64,000 nt of DNA. Source: Caenorhabditis remanei. Taxonomy: Eukaryota; Nematoda; Chromadorea; Rhabditida; Rhabditidae. Shown one piece after another: positions 34,554 to 45,777 of this stretch. Position numbers and translations under genes: made by a program. The stretch is from the NCBI RefSeq assembly GCF_010183535.1, contig NC_071328.1, positions 8,928,001 to 8,992,000 on the forward strand, given 5' to 3'. The notes beneath the pieces were generated by a model. It was not told the origin of the DNA and searched no databases. It saw only the letters and a program-made list of their open reading frames with translations. How positions within the stretch are numbered: the stretch's first letter is position 1; every line of letters starts with the position of its first letter.

Positions 34554-37118
34554 TCAGTTTTGAGGTGTTCCATTGTTTGAATACGACACAGGCGTTCCTT
34601 CAATAATCATCGGATAAGATGGAGTGGAATTGGCTGAGATGTCTTGTGGAGTAGTTTGAGAAACGTTTTGTGGAGCTCCAGAGACAGAAGATGCAGATGA
34701 GCCAGCACGCATTTGAGCGAGGTCACTTGGCTGAAAACAGTTTTTTGAAAACATAAGAATGTAAGTTCAAGAAGTTTGAACACACTGTAAGTTTCTCCTC
34801 GTTATACAGCAGCATACGATGAAACTCTGTGAGATGCTCCAGCAGTCCCCAGGCACCAAGGAATCGCTGACTGCACGTCGCACATTTCAGACGGTGACGT
34901 GGTTCTTCTGAAATAAAAGATAAACATATTCAACATATCAACTGAGTTTCATCCTTCCGATGAGTTCAAAGTTCTTCGTACCCAGAGAGAGAAACTCTTA
35001 TTAAACAAAAGAAATTAAATCAGCCCCACTCACGGTCCCTATCACAAGTTAAAAGATTTCGATTTTCCCCACTCACCAGGATCTTTGAATTTGCTGCACC
35101 CAGCAACACGGTGCTCTTTGAATTCTTCGAAATCACTGGTAACGAAGCGGCAATGTCCACATACCATTGTGTCACACATTTCTGAAAAACCCAGCAATTG
35201 GATCAAATTGAATTATTAGCAAATTTAGAACCATGCCAGTCCCTTCGACAACGTTCTTTTAAAAATTTTACCATTCGGTGCCAATTGGTCATTGGTTGTT
35301 CTATCCCCATTTGCGAATTGTTTATTCCGTTTGTTCTGCTTGAAAATCTCATATTCCTCTTCTTCGAATGGCCGTTTTCCGCTGAAAAAATAAATAAAGT
35401 TTTATGATTAGCCATGAAGTCAAGTAAACATTAATATATTCGATATGATTTTACTTTTAAAATTCTCTGCCAATAGTTAGTGTACTCTATTTTCCTAATG
35501 ATCGCAATCTAAAAGTTGCGAATCGTTGATACCGACGCTATTCCAGATTAGGAAAGAAATTGGAAGTTAGCGTTTAGAGTAGCTGATTAAACTAAGTTCA
35601 GCAATTACCCAAGTATTATTGCAAATAAAACTATTGTCCGAGAAAAACGTAATGAGGAAAATTAGCCTAGAATTCGAATTTTAAGTTAGAAAATAAATAA
35701 TCAAAAAAGAGAAAAAAAAATATTTTAAGGGGGTAAAAATCGACTGAAACAATTAAAAACCTTTGCGCTGATGATTCAACGACCTGTGTAACCATCGGCT
35801 TCCCGACGGGGATAGCCGATGGAATTGGCGCTACAGGATTTCCATGACGACCTTCGTTTCCAGTTGGCTTTTTCAATGAGCCCAACATAGCCAAATGAAC
35901 ATCTGAAACAGGGGAATGTGAAATATTTTTAACAAAAGGGGAAAAAGATTGAAAACTGTGAAAAAAAACAAAAATTGAAATCGTATAATGAATAAATGAA
36001 ACGCTGAATGCGAACATTCGACTAGAGGTTGTCGATTTCTATTTCAGATTCTTTTAATTTTGATAGAAAATTCGAGGAAACGAGCCAAACTTACCCAAAC
36101 AACATGTTTTCCACGAAATTCCATTAAGTGAACGACATGATTCGTCTGCACTTGAAGCTTCATTAAATTGAACAAATCCGAATCCTTGTTGCTAAAAAAG
36201 TTATGATTTATTGGTGGAGTAATGATCAGCTATTGCTGCTTATTCATATTAATTCTCCTCAAGAGAATGAATAGAAAAAAGAGAATCCAGAAAATGCATG
36301 AAAACTCACAGCAAAATAATTAACAGCCAAAATTTTTCCGAATGGTCGGAACAATTCAATGATATCATCGCGGGTGATGATTGCACGGGCAATGTTTCCG
36401 ATGAAGACACGGGCTCTGTAATAACCAACGAATTTTCAATTCATCTATAGTTATTTTCCACTCCGTTTTTCAAACGTTTTGCTTACTCCAGAAACATGTG
36501 AAAAGAATAAATCTCATTCTTTCTCTTCTTTTTCTTTCTTGGTCACTTTATGTGTCGGGCCCTTTTTTCTAAAAATGTTTACTTTCCCACGACCTTTCTA
36601 TTCCCTTCTTTTCCCGTTCATTCCCTTCTTTTTATTCATTTTACCAATAGCATTTTTGTGTTTTTTTGTTGGTGACTTACCTGATCATATGAGGATCTTT
36701 CGATGATGTATCGTAACTGATATCACTGTTCACCGCAGAACTCCCGACACTGAAAATTGATATTCAGAAGAACTTACGAACTAAGAAACTGACAGATTGA
36801 GTATAGTGCTGTATGGAGCACCAGTTCCATCTTCTGAGAATGTTGGTCGTTGCTCTCCATAAACAGAAGTTGCAGGAACAGAAGCAGCGGGTGATGGAGC
36901 TGCAGCTGATGCAGGCATACTTCCAGCTCCTGTATAGTATCCGTATTGATTGTAGTCTGAAATTTTATAGGGTTCAGCAGTTATATTTAGAATATCATTT
37001 GAAAATCAGATTTGGGTTAGTTCCGGAAGCTATCATGTTTCACTAGTAGGAAAAATCTTGTTGTTTATAAAAACTCGCGTATATTTGCATAATGCTCGTT
37101 TGTCTTACCTGCGCTCAT
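34554..37118 (-). CDS. ztf-4: RRM plus zinc-finger protein, ztf-4-like
   Basis: Ten minus-strand exons (37118-37109, 36956-36782, 36749-36681, 36415-36310, 36191-36095, 35902-35761, 35381-35272, 35181-35077, 34907-34786, 34730-34554) give 370 residues. An RNA recognition motif at about residues 86-150 has RNP2 RVFIGNI and RNP1 GFGFVQF, closest in style to hnRNP C/RALY. Two zinc-finger-like units follow: CGHCRFV with a following His and Cys, and a cleaner C2H2 (CATCSQRF, then LLEHLTEFH). N- and C-termini are Ser/Pro/Ala/Gln-rich. The combination and the position near ceramide kinase suggest ztf-4, but the symbol is from memory of C. elegans synteny. It probably binds RNA in the nucleus. The first exon is only 10 nt, so an upstream start is possible. 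Confidence 0.82.
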
Positions 37119-37576
37119 CTCTCCCAGCGTTTTAGATTGTTTCTGTTTGAACTCCTTTTTTTGACAGATCTGTAATATTATAACATTAAAAACTCTTTTT
37201 TACGGTCTGCTTAGTTGAACGACCATAAGGACGAAATGGTAGAAGGAGGGTAAATTGAAGGTGTGAATACTGTCCGCACAGGATTAATATTATTGATTGT
37301 GTTGGTGAATCAATGGGTGTAAAGAAGGAATGAGTGAGGAGGAGAGTGGGCACTCAATCATAACAGCCGACCGCATTTCATTCAAAATGCAAAAGAAATT
37401 TGGATTATTAGTTCTTTTTTGCAAGTTTAAATGAACTATAACTTGTGTCTTCGATCGATAAACTTGAATTTTTTGTTCAGCCTCAATTTTTCCTGTCTGC
37501 GTCTTTTCGTCACTGTGTTCACGGACACTGTCTCTTAAACGCCGACAATTACAGCAAGGATACTGATACGTTAATT
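37119..37576. other. Upstream region of the ztf-4-like gene
   Basis: About 460 bp with no supported exon. It ends at the 8-bp target duplication (CGTTAATT, 37569-37576) of the large nested element. Confidence 0.5.
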
Positions 37577-37633
37577 GAGACCGTACAAATCGGGAAGAAT
37601 GCTCAATCGGGAAGAAACGGATCGGGAAGAAAC

Positions 37634-37995
37634 CATACTTGCAACGGGCCGGGCCGGGCCGGGCCGATTTGAGAATTTTCACCGGCCCGGCCCGGCCCGG
37701 CCCGGCCCGGCCCGGCCTGGCCCGGCCCGGCCCGGTCGGCCCGGGTCACAGTACAAAAATTTGAAAATTTGAATTTTTTTGATTTTTTCGCAAAAAAGTC
37801 GAATTTTCGACTATGTTTTTACATATCGATAAAACTCAAGTGTACATAGGATTTTTGACTATTTTTGATGAAAATTTCAAAAAATTTCGAAAAATTTTGT
37901 GAAAAAATTGTGCTCATTTTTTGACTCCGGGCCGACCGGGCCGGGCCGGGCCGGCAACTTTCTCTACCGGCCCGGGCCGATATTTTGCAAGTCTG
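37634..37995. mobile_element. hAT-type MITE, family G, copy 4 (nested)
   Basis: The ends are CATACTTGCAA and TTGCAAGTCTG, and the perfect 8-bp target duplication is GAAGAAAC (37626-37633, 37996-38003). GGGCC arms flank an AT-rich core. It sits inside the left inverted repeat of the outer element and interrupts one of its GGGAAGAAAC units, so it is younger than the host element. Confidence 0.92.
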
Positions 37996-38271
37996 GAAGA
38001 AACGAATCGGGAAGAAGCAAATCGGGAAGTGACGAATCGGGAAGAACGCTTTTTCGCAAGTTTCAGTGTCGGAAATGAAAGAAACTGTCATTTGAAGGTG
38101 TATTGTGTAATTATTGCCACTTTTAATGGTGTCTTTACCTGTTTTTGATGACAATTTTGAATTTCGCTCGATATACCGTAGTTTCGAAAATTTTTCGCAA
38201 AACGAATTTCCGTAAAATCAACACAAAAACATGAAAACACACCATTAATAAGCAAAATAACTACACTAAAC

Positions 38272-38867
38272 CAGTGTGTCTTCTCGAGACGGTCTCGAGA
38301 AAATTCTCGAGAAAATTCTCGAGAGAGTTCTCGAGAAAAATTTCTCGAGAGATTTCTCGAGAATTCTCGAGAATTCTCGAGAAATTCAGGTCTCGAGGAG
38401 CGATTTCACGAAAAACTCACAAAAAACCAATTTTACTAAAATAAGTATGTGAACAAGTGTAATAGAGATTGAGATTAAATTGAAAGAGATTCATTTTTAA
38501 CAAGAGAACCGAGTTCATCAAATCGAGAAACATTTAAATAATAACTAATGGAGAAACTATATTTTTGTCAATAAAGCTTTAATAATACAAATATTTGGCT
38601 CGTGTTAGAAAAAAAACAACGGCACTCCGAAATTCCGCACCCCGCCATAAATAGTAAACAAAATTTTTAAAAACCTATTCTCGAGATTCTCGAGAATTCT
38701 CGAGAAATTCTCGAGAGATCTCTCGAGAGATTTCTCGAGAATTCTCGAGAATTCTCGAGAATTCTCGAGAATGTCTCGAGAATTTCTCGAGAAATCTCTC
38801 GAGAGATCTCTCGAGAATTTCTCGAGAATTCCTTTTCTCGAGAATTTTTTCTCGAGAAGACACACTG
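38272..38867. mobile_element. CTCGAG-rich hAT-type MITE (nested)
   Basis: The ends are CAGTGTGTCTTCTCGAG and its reverse, and the perfect 8-bp target duplication is CACTAAAC (38264-38271, 38868-38875). Both arms consist of short-spaced CTCGAG palindromes with variable AATT/AAATT/AGAG spacers: about 10 in the left arm and 17 in the right. Because each unit is itself palindromic, each arm can fold alone. It lies in the interior of the outer element. Confidence 0.9.
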
Positions 38868-39036
38868 CACTAAACAGAAAACTATTAACTTTTCTTTCAT
38901 TTCCGACACTGAAACTTGCGAAAAAGCGTTCTTCCCGATTCGTCACTTCCCGATTTGCTTCTTCCCGATTTGTTTCTTCCCGATCCGTTTCTTCCCGATT
39001 GAGCATTCTTCCCGATTTGTACGGTCTCCGTTAATT

Positions 39037-39530
39037 ACGAGACTTTAAATAAATGATCGTGAAGTTTTTAAAAAATATGTTTTATGATTGGAATTTTGCT
39101 TTCATTTGGCTATATTTCCCATCTATTCTGCACGGAACATTTAATATTATACTTTCAATTCAGATCATCTGGCAGTTATTTGTTTCATTTTTGTGACATT
39201 TCACAACTCAATTATGCTCTCTCACTCTCTCTTTTCACCGCTCACGAATGCCACCACCTGGAGATGATGTTCTCCCCCGAGAAATGAATCTCCGTTCGCC
39301 TTACACAAAAACTTATGCGATCTCAGAGCAACAAGGAGTTCAGTGGTCTCTCCCGTTCTGATTGCCGTCTCTCTGTCTCTTTGTAATACAAACTTTCTTA
39401 TTGCCAGAAGAAAAGTTTTATTTTGTTGGGCAGACACAGAGCTTTGCAAAAAACGCTTCAAATTCTTCTCCTTTTTATTACTCTCTTTTTCCTATTCTTA
39501 CATCTTCTATACGTATCTCTATTTCAGATA
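39037..39530. other. Upstream region of the four-pass membrane protein
   Basis: About 490 bp without a supported gene. An acceptor (CTATTTCAG, ending 39527) precedes the next start codon by 3 nt, suggesting trans-splicing. Confidence 0.5.
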
Positions 39531-41033
39531 ATGATAACATCCTCATTACCCAGACGAAATCAACATATTCCAGCCACTCTAAATCACGAAGCCCTCATTC
39601 CTAATGTAAGAGTTTCAGATTCAAAAAAGTCTCCAATTACATTATTTTGAGGCTCAAAACTCTCCAATATCAATGCGATACTCAGTATCCTGCGCTGGAG
39701 GAGGACATAAAATGGGTACCATCGGAACCTACAGTGGAGTAGGAGGACAAGTTAGCGAAAGTCATCCATCTGTTATAGACTTGAATAACGAAAATAAGGC
39801 GATGGATAAGAAAGCAGTAAGTTATTCTCAGTTATGTTAGAAACTATTTCGATAAAAATTTTCAGGTTCATTGGAACATGCTTCTCCTTCTTTTCATGTC
39901 AGTTTGCTCGGCGCTATTCGCTGTTATAGCGCTTCAATTTCACTTTTCAAACTCCGAAAAATTCTTAAGAAGTGCCAAATCTTCAAATTCTCCATATAAA
40001 GGAGTAATTGATGTTATTCGAGATGTTATTGCATCTTTTGACGTGGCAATCGTTATTCTCTCAATTCTTGCCTTTTTCATATCGGCTCTACAGCTTCTTT
40101 TCATAATGAAAATTGTCAAACAAACGCAACAACCAGGAGACGTCGAAGTGTAAGTGCAGAATTTTGGCGATTTCTTCAGCCCAGCCCTAAATTTAAGAAC
40201 ATACAAAAATAATACTTGTCATTTAACGGGCCGGGCCGAGCAAAATTTTTTTTAGAATTTTAAGATTCCAAAAATAAATTTCAAGTACTTTTTCGTCACT
40301 AAATTCATTGTGGGATTACTTAAATTCTTCTATTTATTCGAATTTCAGCTCAAAATGTCCCAAAAACTCCTTTTTCAAAAATTACTGAACATGTTTTTTC
40401 GGGAAAAAGTCGCTTCATCAGGGCCGGGCCGGTGGAAATTAGGAAATTGGCCCAGCTCGTGATAGGTGTGCAAAAAAAGACTCCACAGATAAAGAAGCAC
40501 AGTCAGAGAAAATTATAAAAAAAAAGATTGTATTAGAAATTTTTTTCAAACATTACTTTACAGAGCACTTCAATACATGAAATCGACTAGCTTCCTGCGA
40601 ATTGTTGCTTTCTCTTTCTGGTTTGCGTCAATTATGGTTTTTGTGATAGGTAAAAGCTTGCTCCAAATCATTAAAATAACTACATTTGACATCTTTCAGT
40701 ACTTTTACTCACAGTTGCAATCGATCCATCACGAAGTTTGGCCTCAAAATGCGTCTCCATAACTTTAGGATCATCTGCAGTGCTCCTCGCCATATGGTTT
40801 GCAGCAAAAACGCTGTATTTTTGGGCAAAGATCTCATATGGTCATGTTTATCGCGACGACTGCTACAACTATTTAAGCACACTGGTTTAATAACTTTCTA
40901 AAAGGTTTTCGTCTATTTTTTACAGCTTGCCTTTACCGTTTTCTTTTCCATTTCGGCCTTGAGCTTTCTCAACTTTACTAGTACTTTACATAAAGTTGCC
41001 ACAACTGATCTGACGTTAATTAATAAAGGTTGA
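39531..41033 (+). CDS. Unrecognised four-pass membrane protein
   Basis: Six exons (39531-39605, 39652-39816, 39866-40149, 40564-40649, 40700-40884, 40926-41033) give 300 residues. The N-terminal 80 residues are polar. Four hydrophobic segments then follow at about 83-102 (MLLLLFMSVCSALFAVIAL), 135-160, 187-212 and 221-245, with a further hydrophobic stretch (LAFTVFFSISALSFL) near 268, so four or five passes. No family signature (claudin, tetraspanin CCG) was seen. The last exon is supported by frame continuity across a 41-nt intron. Without it an immediate TAA would end the protein at 40890. An AATAAA overlaps the 3' end (41022). Confidence 0.82.
40213..40460. repeat. Partial family G element in an intron
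   Basis: A recognisable left end (TACTTGTCATTTAACGGGCC) and a reversed GGGCCGGGCCGG arm near 40420 are present, but no clear right terminus or target duplication. It lies in intron 3 of the four-pass membrane protein gene. Confidence 0.6.
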
Positions 41034-41471
41034 GTCATTATTATCAACATTTTAAGAAGTTTAATTGTTTCTATAATCAAAAAATGTTTATCAATTCTTT
41101 GTTCATCCCCAAGAAATGCAAATCGAAAAAATAGATGAAGGTTCGCTGGTTGCTTATGCCGTCCGACGCGTCGCGGTTGCGTTGCGTATTCTTCCAGGTT
41201 GGCATTTTTCTGTTAGGAGACACGTTTGCATTGCTTCCCCACCCCTTTCTACATACCCTTACTTTCAAATTGTGACATTTTCCTATAGATGAAGACTTGA
41301 TTCATAATAATTCGTAATTTTTCCTCGAAAAATATTATTTTAAACCCCAAAAGCATTGCATGGAACATTTAGATCTTCATAGCTACAGTACTCCTTCGTT
41401 GTCACTCTTTTCTCCCTTCCGTGTTTCCCCCATCTTCACTGATATTTTTACAGACAACAACAACTTGAAAG
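41034..41471. other. Intergenic region upstream of the 60-residue protein
   Basis: About 440 bp. It has no supported exon until the TATTTTTACAG acceptor ending at 41452, 19 nt before the start codon, which is likely a trans-splice site. Confidence 0.5.
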
Positions 41472-42171
41472 ATGGTTGAGCTAGGAGGAAAAGGACCATA
41501 CTCCACATCATTCGACAACTCGGTTTTCATTATCCCCGCTATTGTAGTGGTTGCAGTTTTTGGTTAGTTTCCTGCTTCGAGATACGAACAAATAAAATAA
41601 AATTATCAACGACTGAAAGGGAAAGGTTTATTCCTTCAAAAATCGAGTTTAGAGAATAGAACAACATGCGATTGCCGCAGTACGTCTTTCCACGACTACA
41701 GGTTTATGCTCAACAATTATAACTTCTTCCTTGACTACGACCTCTTGTCCCTCCTCTGGGATCTCAGTTTTTGATGCTGGCTTTGTAGATACAGGAGTTT
41801 TCTGTAAAAGTGTTTCAAGTTTGAAGTTATTTTAGAGAGTTTTATGTGGATGTAGATTCATCATATTGACTGTAAACATTTTGCCCAACAAAGTTGAGAT
41901 GATTTTTACATCTGAATAATAATCAAACATTAACTTACCTGCATCGTTTTGGTCATTCTCTGTCTCCGAGAATACTCGTAGGGGGATATTCGGAAGTTTC
42001 GGAAATTCAGACTGATATAAAATTTTGCCCTGCTCCGCACGCTCAAAGTTCAAGTATTCATCAAAAAACTTTTTTTCAGTTTACGCCGCCCTAAAACTTC
42101 GTGATGCCACCCTACCAAAGGAGAAGTCTTCGGCTAGACAACGCCGCGAGGAGAAGAAGAAAGCCAAGTAA
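41472..42171 (+). CDS. Small single-pass membrane protein, 60 residues
   Basis: Two exons (41472-41562, 42080-42171) give 60 residues. A polar N-terminus (ELGGKGPYSTSFDN) is followed by one membrane segment (SVFIIPAIVVVAVFVYAAL) and a basic Lys/Arg/Glu tail ending KKKAK. A dilysine-like end fits ER retention, but this is inference. I do not recognise the family. The 517-nt intron contains antisense coding-like exons. An AATAAA is near 42342. Confidence 0.82.
41649..42062 (-). pseudogene. Antisense exons nested in an intron, ending in a CaaX box
   Basis: Three minus-strand segments join in frame: 42062-41939, 41911-41871 and 41801-41649. They encode about 105 residues ending in CCSIL and a stop. 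CSIL is a CaaX prenylation box with Leu last (geranylgeranyl type), preceded by a possible palmitoylated Cys, as in paralemmin-like or small membrane-anchored proteins. The last exon is Glu/Val-rich (EEGQEVVVKEEVII). No start codon lies in frame upstream; a stop occurs near 42084, and the host exon begins 18 bp away. It is therefore either a truncated 3' gene fragment or part of a gene whose first exon I cannot find. The donor at 41870 is GTCAAT. Confidence 0.5.
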
Positions 42172-42484
42172 ACCGGTCGACATCTTCTGAATTCTCCAGG
42201 AACACAATTGTAACATTCCAAAGACAATTCGACATACCAACAATAATTCAATTTCTTAACTGTCTTTTACTGGGTTTTTTCTTCCAATCTTGTGTATTTA
42301 TGTTTAGTATTTATTTCATCGGTTGATGATTTCTGGTTTATAATAAAATTGATGACCTTCTATTCGTTGGTTTCCTTTCTTCTTGCTTTGCATTGCACGG
42401 TTTCCATAGCAACTCGACAGCGAGCGAGCAGGTGAGAAGAGTATTTCCTGCTCTGTCCTGCTCAGAAGCGCATATTGATCAGAA
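42172..42484. other. Intergenic region with the bbs-9 promoter
   Basis: This region holds the 3' end of the small membrane protein gene and the proximal promoter of bbs-9, including the X-box at 42400. The bbs-9 start is 72 nt beyond that site. Confidence 0.6.
42400..42413 (+). promoter_or_regulatory. X-box (RFX/DAF-19 site) of bbs-9
   Basis: GTTTCCATAGCAAC fits the 14-bp X-box pattern (GTHNYY AT RRNAAC) exactly and has good dyad symmetry. It lies 72 bp before the bbs-9 start codon, the usual 60-150 bp distance for ciliary genes. In nematodes DAF-19 drives bbs genes in ciliated sensory neurons through such sites. Confidence 0.88.
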
Positions 42485-45400
42485 ATGTCTCTCTTTCGGC
42501 TTGTAGAATGGGTTTCTCACGCAGTTCCAAAGGTTTCTACAGTACTGAATGCTTCCTTTTATCAAGAACGAGGTTTGTTTCTGCATATAAATTTCAGTTG
42601 ATAATCAAATTAATTGTTTATTCTTTTCTTCTTGTTAGAATATCCTATGTCCGGTTTTCTTTCTGAGTTCGTTAGTGAAGAGAAAAGTTAATTTTCCAGA
42701 ACGAAACGTGAGATTAGTGATTATGAGAAAACATGCAACTTCTTCTGAATAAACTTTAACTGTGTCAAGATATTCTTTTGAGCAATCCAATCAACAGATA
42801 ACATCAATTTTCAGATCAATTGATTGTTGGCGGAGAAGATGGTCAGATTATAATATTGGACCCAGGTTGCAGAGAAGACAATGTGAGTTCATTTTATCTG
42901 TGAAAGCCTGAAACATTCTCAAAATTCAGAACCACGTACTTGTTACAACTCAAACAAAATATCCTATTATGGAAATGGCATCAGATATTTTTTTGTCGAC
43001 GATGGACAGGATTTTGGCAGTTTTGTCACCTACCAAACTCACTTATTATGCAGTTAACTTTGGTAAGTTCTTTAAAAACTTGTTAGACATCCAACCGCAC
43101 TTTATTACTTCAGCCAATCCAGATGACACTCATGCTACTCTCGATGAAATCTTCTGTCATTCGTTCACAACTTCTGCGTGGAATATGTGTGTAATTCCAA
43201 TCGACGACTCTCCATCGCAGATACTTGTTCAGTCGATCGACTGTAAATTATCTCTTTTCCAAGGAGACCAATGTGTTTTTTCCCTTGTTCCGTTGAGAGC
43301 TCTTCAACCAGGACCAATAGGATATTGTCAGACAACACAGACTCTTTTTGTGGCAAACAATGGATTCTTGGCAGCGATTAAATTCAGTCTCATGTCGAGT
43401 GGATCACAGAAAAAGATTAATGTAAGTTGATGGGGAACACAAACACACAGACAGACATTTCAGTATGATTGGTCATTCAATCTTGGAGATACGGCAATCA
43501 AAATGGAAGTGACTGAAGGATTGAAACCAACTACAATTATTCTTTGTCGTCGTCATGTTTCTGCATTCAATGGAAGTGGTTCAGTTGTTTGGCAGATACG
43601 TTTAGAAGCTGTTGGAATGGCAATGTGTCTTTATAAATCTCTTCAGATCAGTGAGTTCATTCAAAGAAAGGAAGAAAGAACAAACATTTCAGATAATACT
43701 CAATTCAATCGTCTCATAATTGCAACATCCGATGATACACTGCTCATATTTAAAGACAATCAATTAATATGGAACTGTAATGCTCAAATGTCGCCAGTTT
43801 CCTTACTCGTTTGCTCTTATAAGTATTTTCCAATTCTCACAGAAATCTAAAGGTCTAAAATTGATAATTACAGCAAATCATATGAAAATGTGATCACAAT
43901 GATGGCTTCGAGCGGAAAAATAGTGATTGGATATCTCGGAACCGAGCCAAGTTTATATAAGGTTCCAGAGGATAAAGTGATTGTGAATTATGCGGATCGA
44001 ATGGAACAATTGAAAGAAATTGAATTGAAAATCAAAGAATCAGATGCTGCTGGAGGGGCAATCAAGAGAAAAGAAGGGATTCAGATGAAAGTAAATATTG
44101 GAGAAATTGGAAAAAGAACGGTTAGAAAACATAGCGTTTTAGCTCATTAACTCATCTTTTTCATCTCCAGATCGAACCGAATGCAGCCAACAATGCCCCG
44201 TATTGCAATTTGATGATTGATTTCTCTGAACTGCACAACGTCTCGAAACTTCATATAAATGTGAATTCAGAATGTGCGAGTCCGTCGAAAACTTTTCAAA
44301 TCAATGTAGGAAGTTCTAGTACGTTTGACTATGAGATTTGATCGAAAGTCACCGAATTTTCAGTTATTCATCGAGTTATTATCCTTGAGATTCAGGGATT
44401 GAGAAAAAATAGAAGATTTCAGAATCAACTGCATCCATTCAAATCCCATTTTACGTTGGATCCAAAACGAGCCCAACCAGCAATAAAGTCACAATAACAG
44501 CACATTGCATGTTCACTCAGAGTATGCTTTTTTCAAGAATGACTATAAAACCGCCTTTTTTTCAGTGAGCGTCACGAAAACCATCGAACTACCATTTAAA
44601 GTTTTGTTCGAAGAATCTCAAATCGATAGAAATGCAAAATATAAAGTGACAATTGATACAGCTGGAGCAGTTATAGGATTGGATAAACTGTTCTCTGGTA
44701 AGAAATATCAATTTTTCTATTCATTATTCTGGTTGAATTACAGAATTCGAGTCCGAAAACCCACAAGCAATCGGGTTTTCTCTTCATGGATCTGAGAAGA
44801 CTGTTTCTATTTTTGCAGCAAATAAATCGAGTCTGTTGATTTCTCAATTTCCAATTTATTCATTATTTTCTATTTTCAGACCGGTATCGTATCCAATCTG
44901 AGCATGTTTCTCTTCTCCAAATTGCTTCGAAAGAATTAGTGAAAAGAATTGGAGAATCAGTTCAAGGAATGGAAATTGGAGGAGTTATTCCGTTTGAATA
45001 TATCAGAGAAACGTTGGATGAGATTCAAGAGGTTCGTAATTGAATTGTTTTTGAAAAGAACCAATTGGTTTTCAGCTCGAAACAAAGAAGAAAGAAGAGT
45101 CGAAAGTAATTGATTGTCGAATGAAAGAAGTGAGAGCAATCGAAGGATTATCTCTGAATTCTTGTAAAACTGGAAATATGTCAAATCTCACTGCAATGGA
45201 TGCACTTTTTGACAAGTCTTATCGAGAGGTATTCCAAAGAAATAAGACTGTGTTACGGATAGAATTTTAAGCTTCTTACATCAATGGACAACTACAACAA
45301 CTTCTCAAATAAAATTGAAAATGAAAAAGCTGCGTTGAGTAAGTTTTTCAAGAACGTTTCAGCTGAATATCATTTCGTTTCAGACTCATTATTCCAATTG

Positions 45401-45678
45401 GCTGCTGATTTATCAAAACTGTCCAGAGTTGAAACTGTTCTCACCAATAATTTCTGGACAACCACACATCAGGTTAGAATAGAAGAAAACTATCGTAAAT
45501 CCTTCAGAATTGATACTTTCAGTCTCTCCGTGAACGCCTTTGTTATGCCGTTCGATCGGATCGTGGAAATGAAATGGCTATGATTGAGAAACTGTGCGAA
45601 CACTCTCCAAAAGAATTACCAAAAATCAAAGAAGAAGAAGAAGAAGAAGAGGAGAAGGAGGAATCAATAGTTGCATAA
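42485..45678 (+). CDS. bbs-9: BBSome subunit BBS9 (PTHB1)
   Basis: Sixteen exons join in frame to about 747 residues. They start at 42485, 42815, 42930, 43114, 43464, 43693, 43874, 44171, 44423, 44566, 44744, 44880, 45076, 45272, 45384 and 45523. PTHB1/BBS9 is a core BBSome subunit that carries membrane cargo in cilia. The N-terminus opens MSLF as in PTHB1. An N-terminal beta-propeller region follows (IVGGEDGQIIILDPG, GPIGYCQTTQTLFVANNG, ATSDDTLLIFKDNQLIW). Ig-like/GAE and platform segments come next, then helical C-terminal exons, ending in a run of Glu. There is no signal or membrane segment. The intron 43651-43692 is 42 nt and in frame, so its removal is a choice. The X-box upstream supports a ciliary role. 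It converges on IMP3 with 99 bp between stops. Confidence 0.9.
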
Positions 45679-45777
45679 ACATTGATCTTAAAATGCCACA
45701 GTTCATGTAATTAAAAGAGAAAAAAAAAATAAAAATCAACAAGAGAAACGAATAACAAAAACAAAAACGCATGAAAT

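Larger units (their letters stand above)
37577..39028. mobile_element. Outer hAT-type element hosting two nested MITEs
   Basis: The ends are GAGACCGTAC and GTACGGTCTC, and the 8-bp target duplication is CGTTAATT (37569-37576, 39029-39036). The terminal inverted repeats are about 150 bp and built from short repeats of AATCGGGAAGAA, followed by a shared CGCTTTTTCGCAAGTTTCAG block. The element spans 1,452 bp, of which two later insertions account for most. It has no coding capacity; all long frames here are translated repeats. Confidence 0.9.

Noticed and set aside
38605..39034. Arg/Glu/Ser repeat frames on both strands
   Set aside because: They arise from CTCGAG and GGGAAGAA repeats inside the nested elements.
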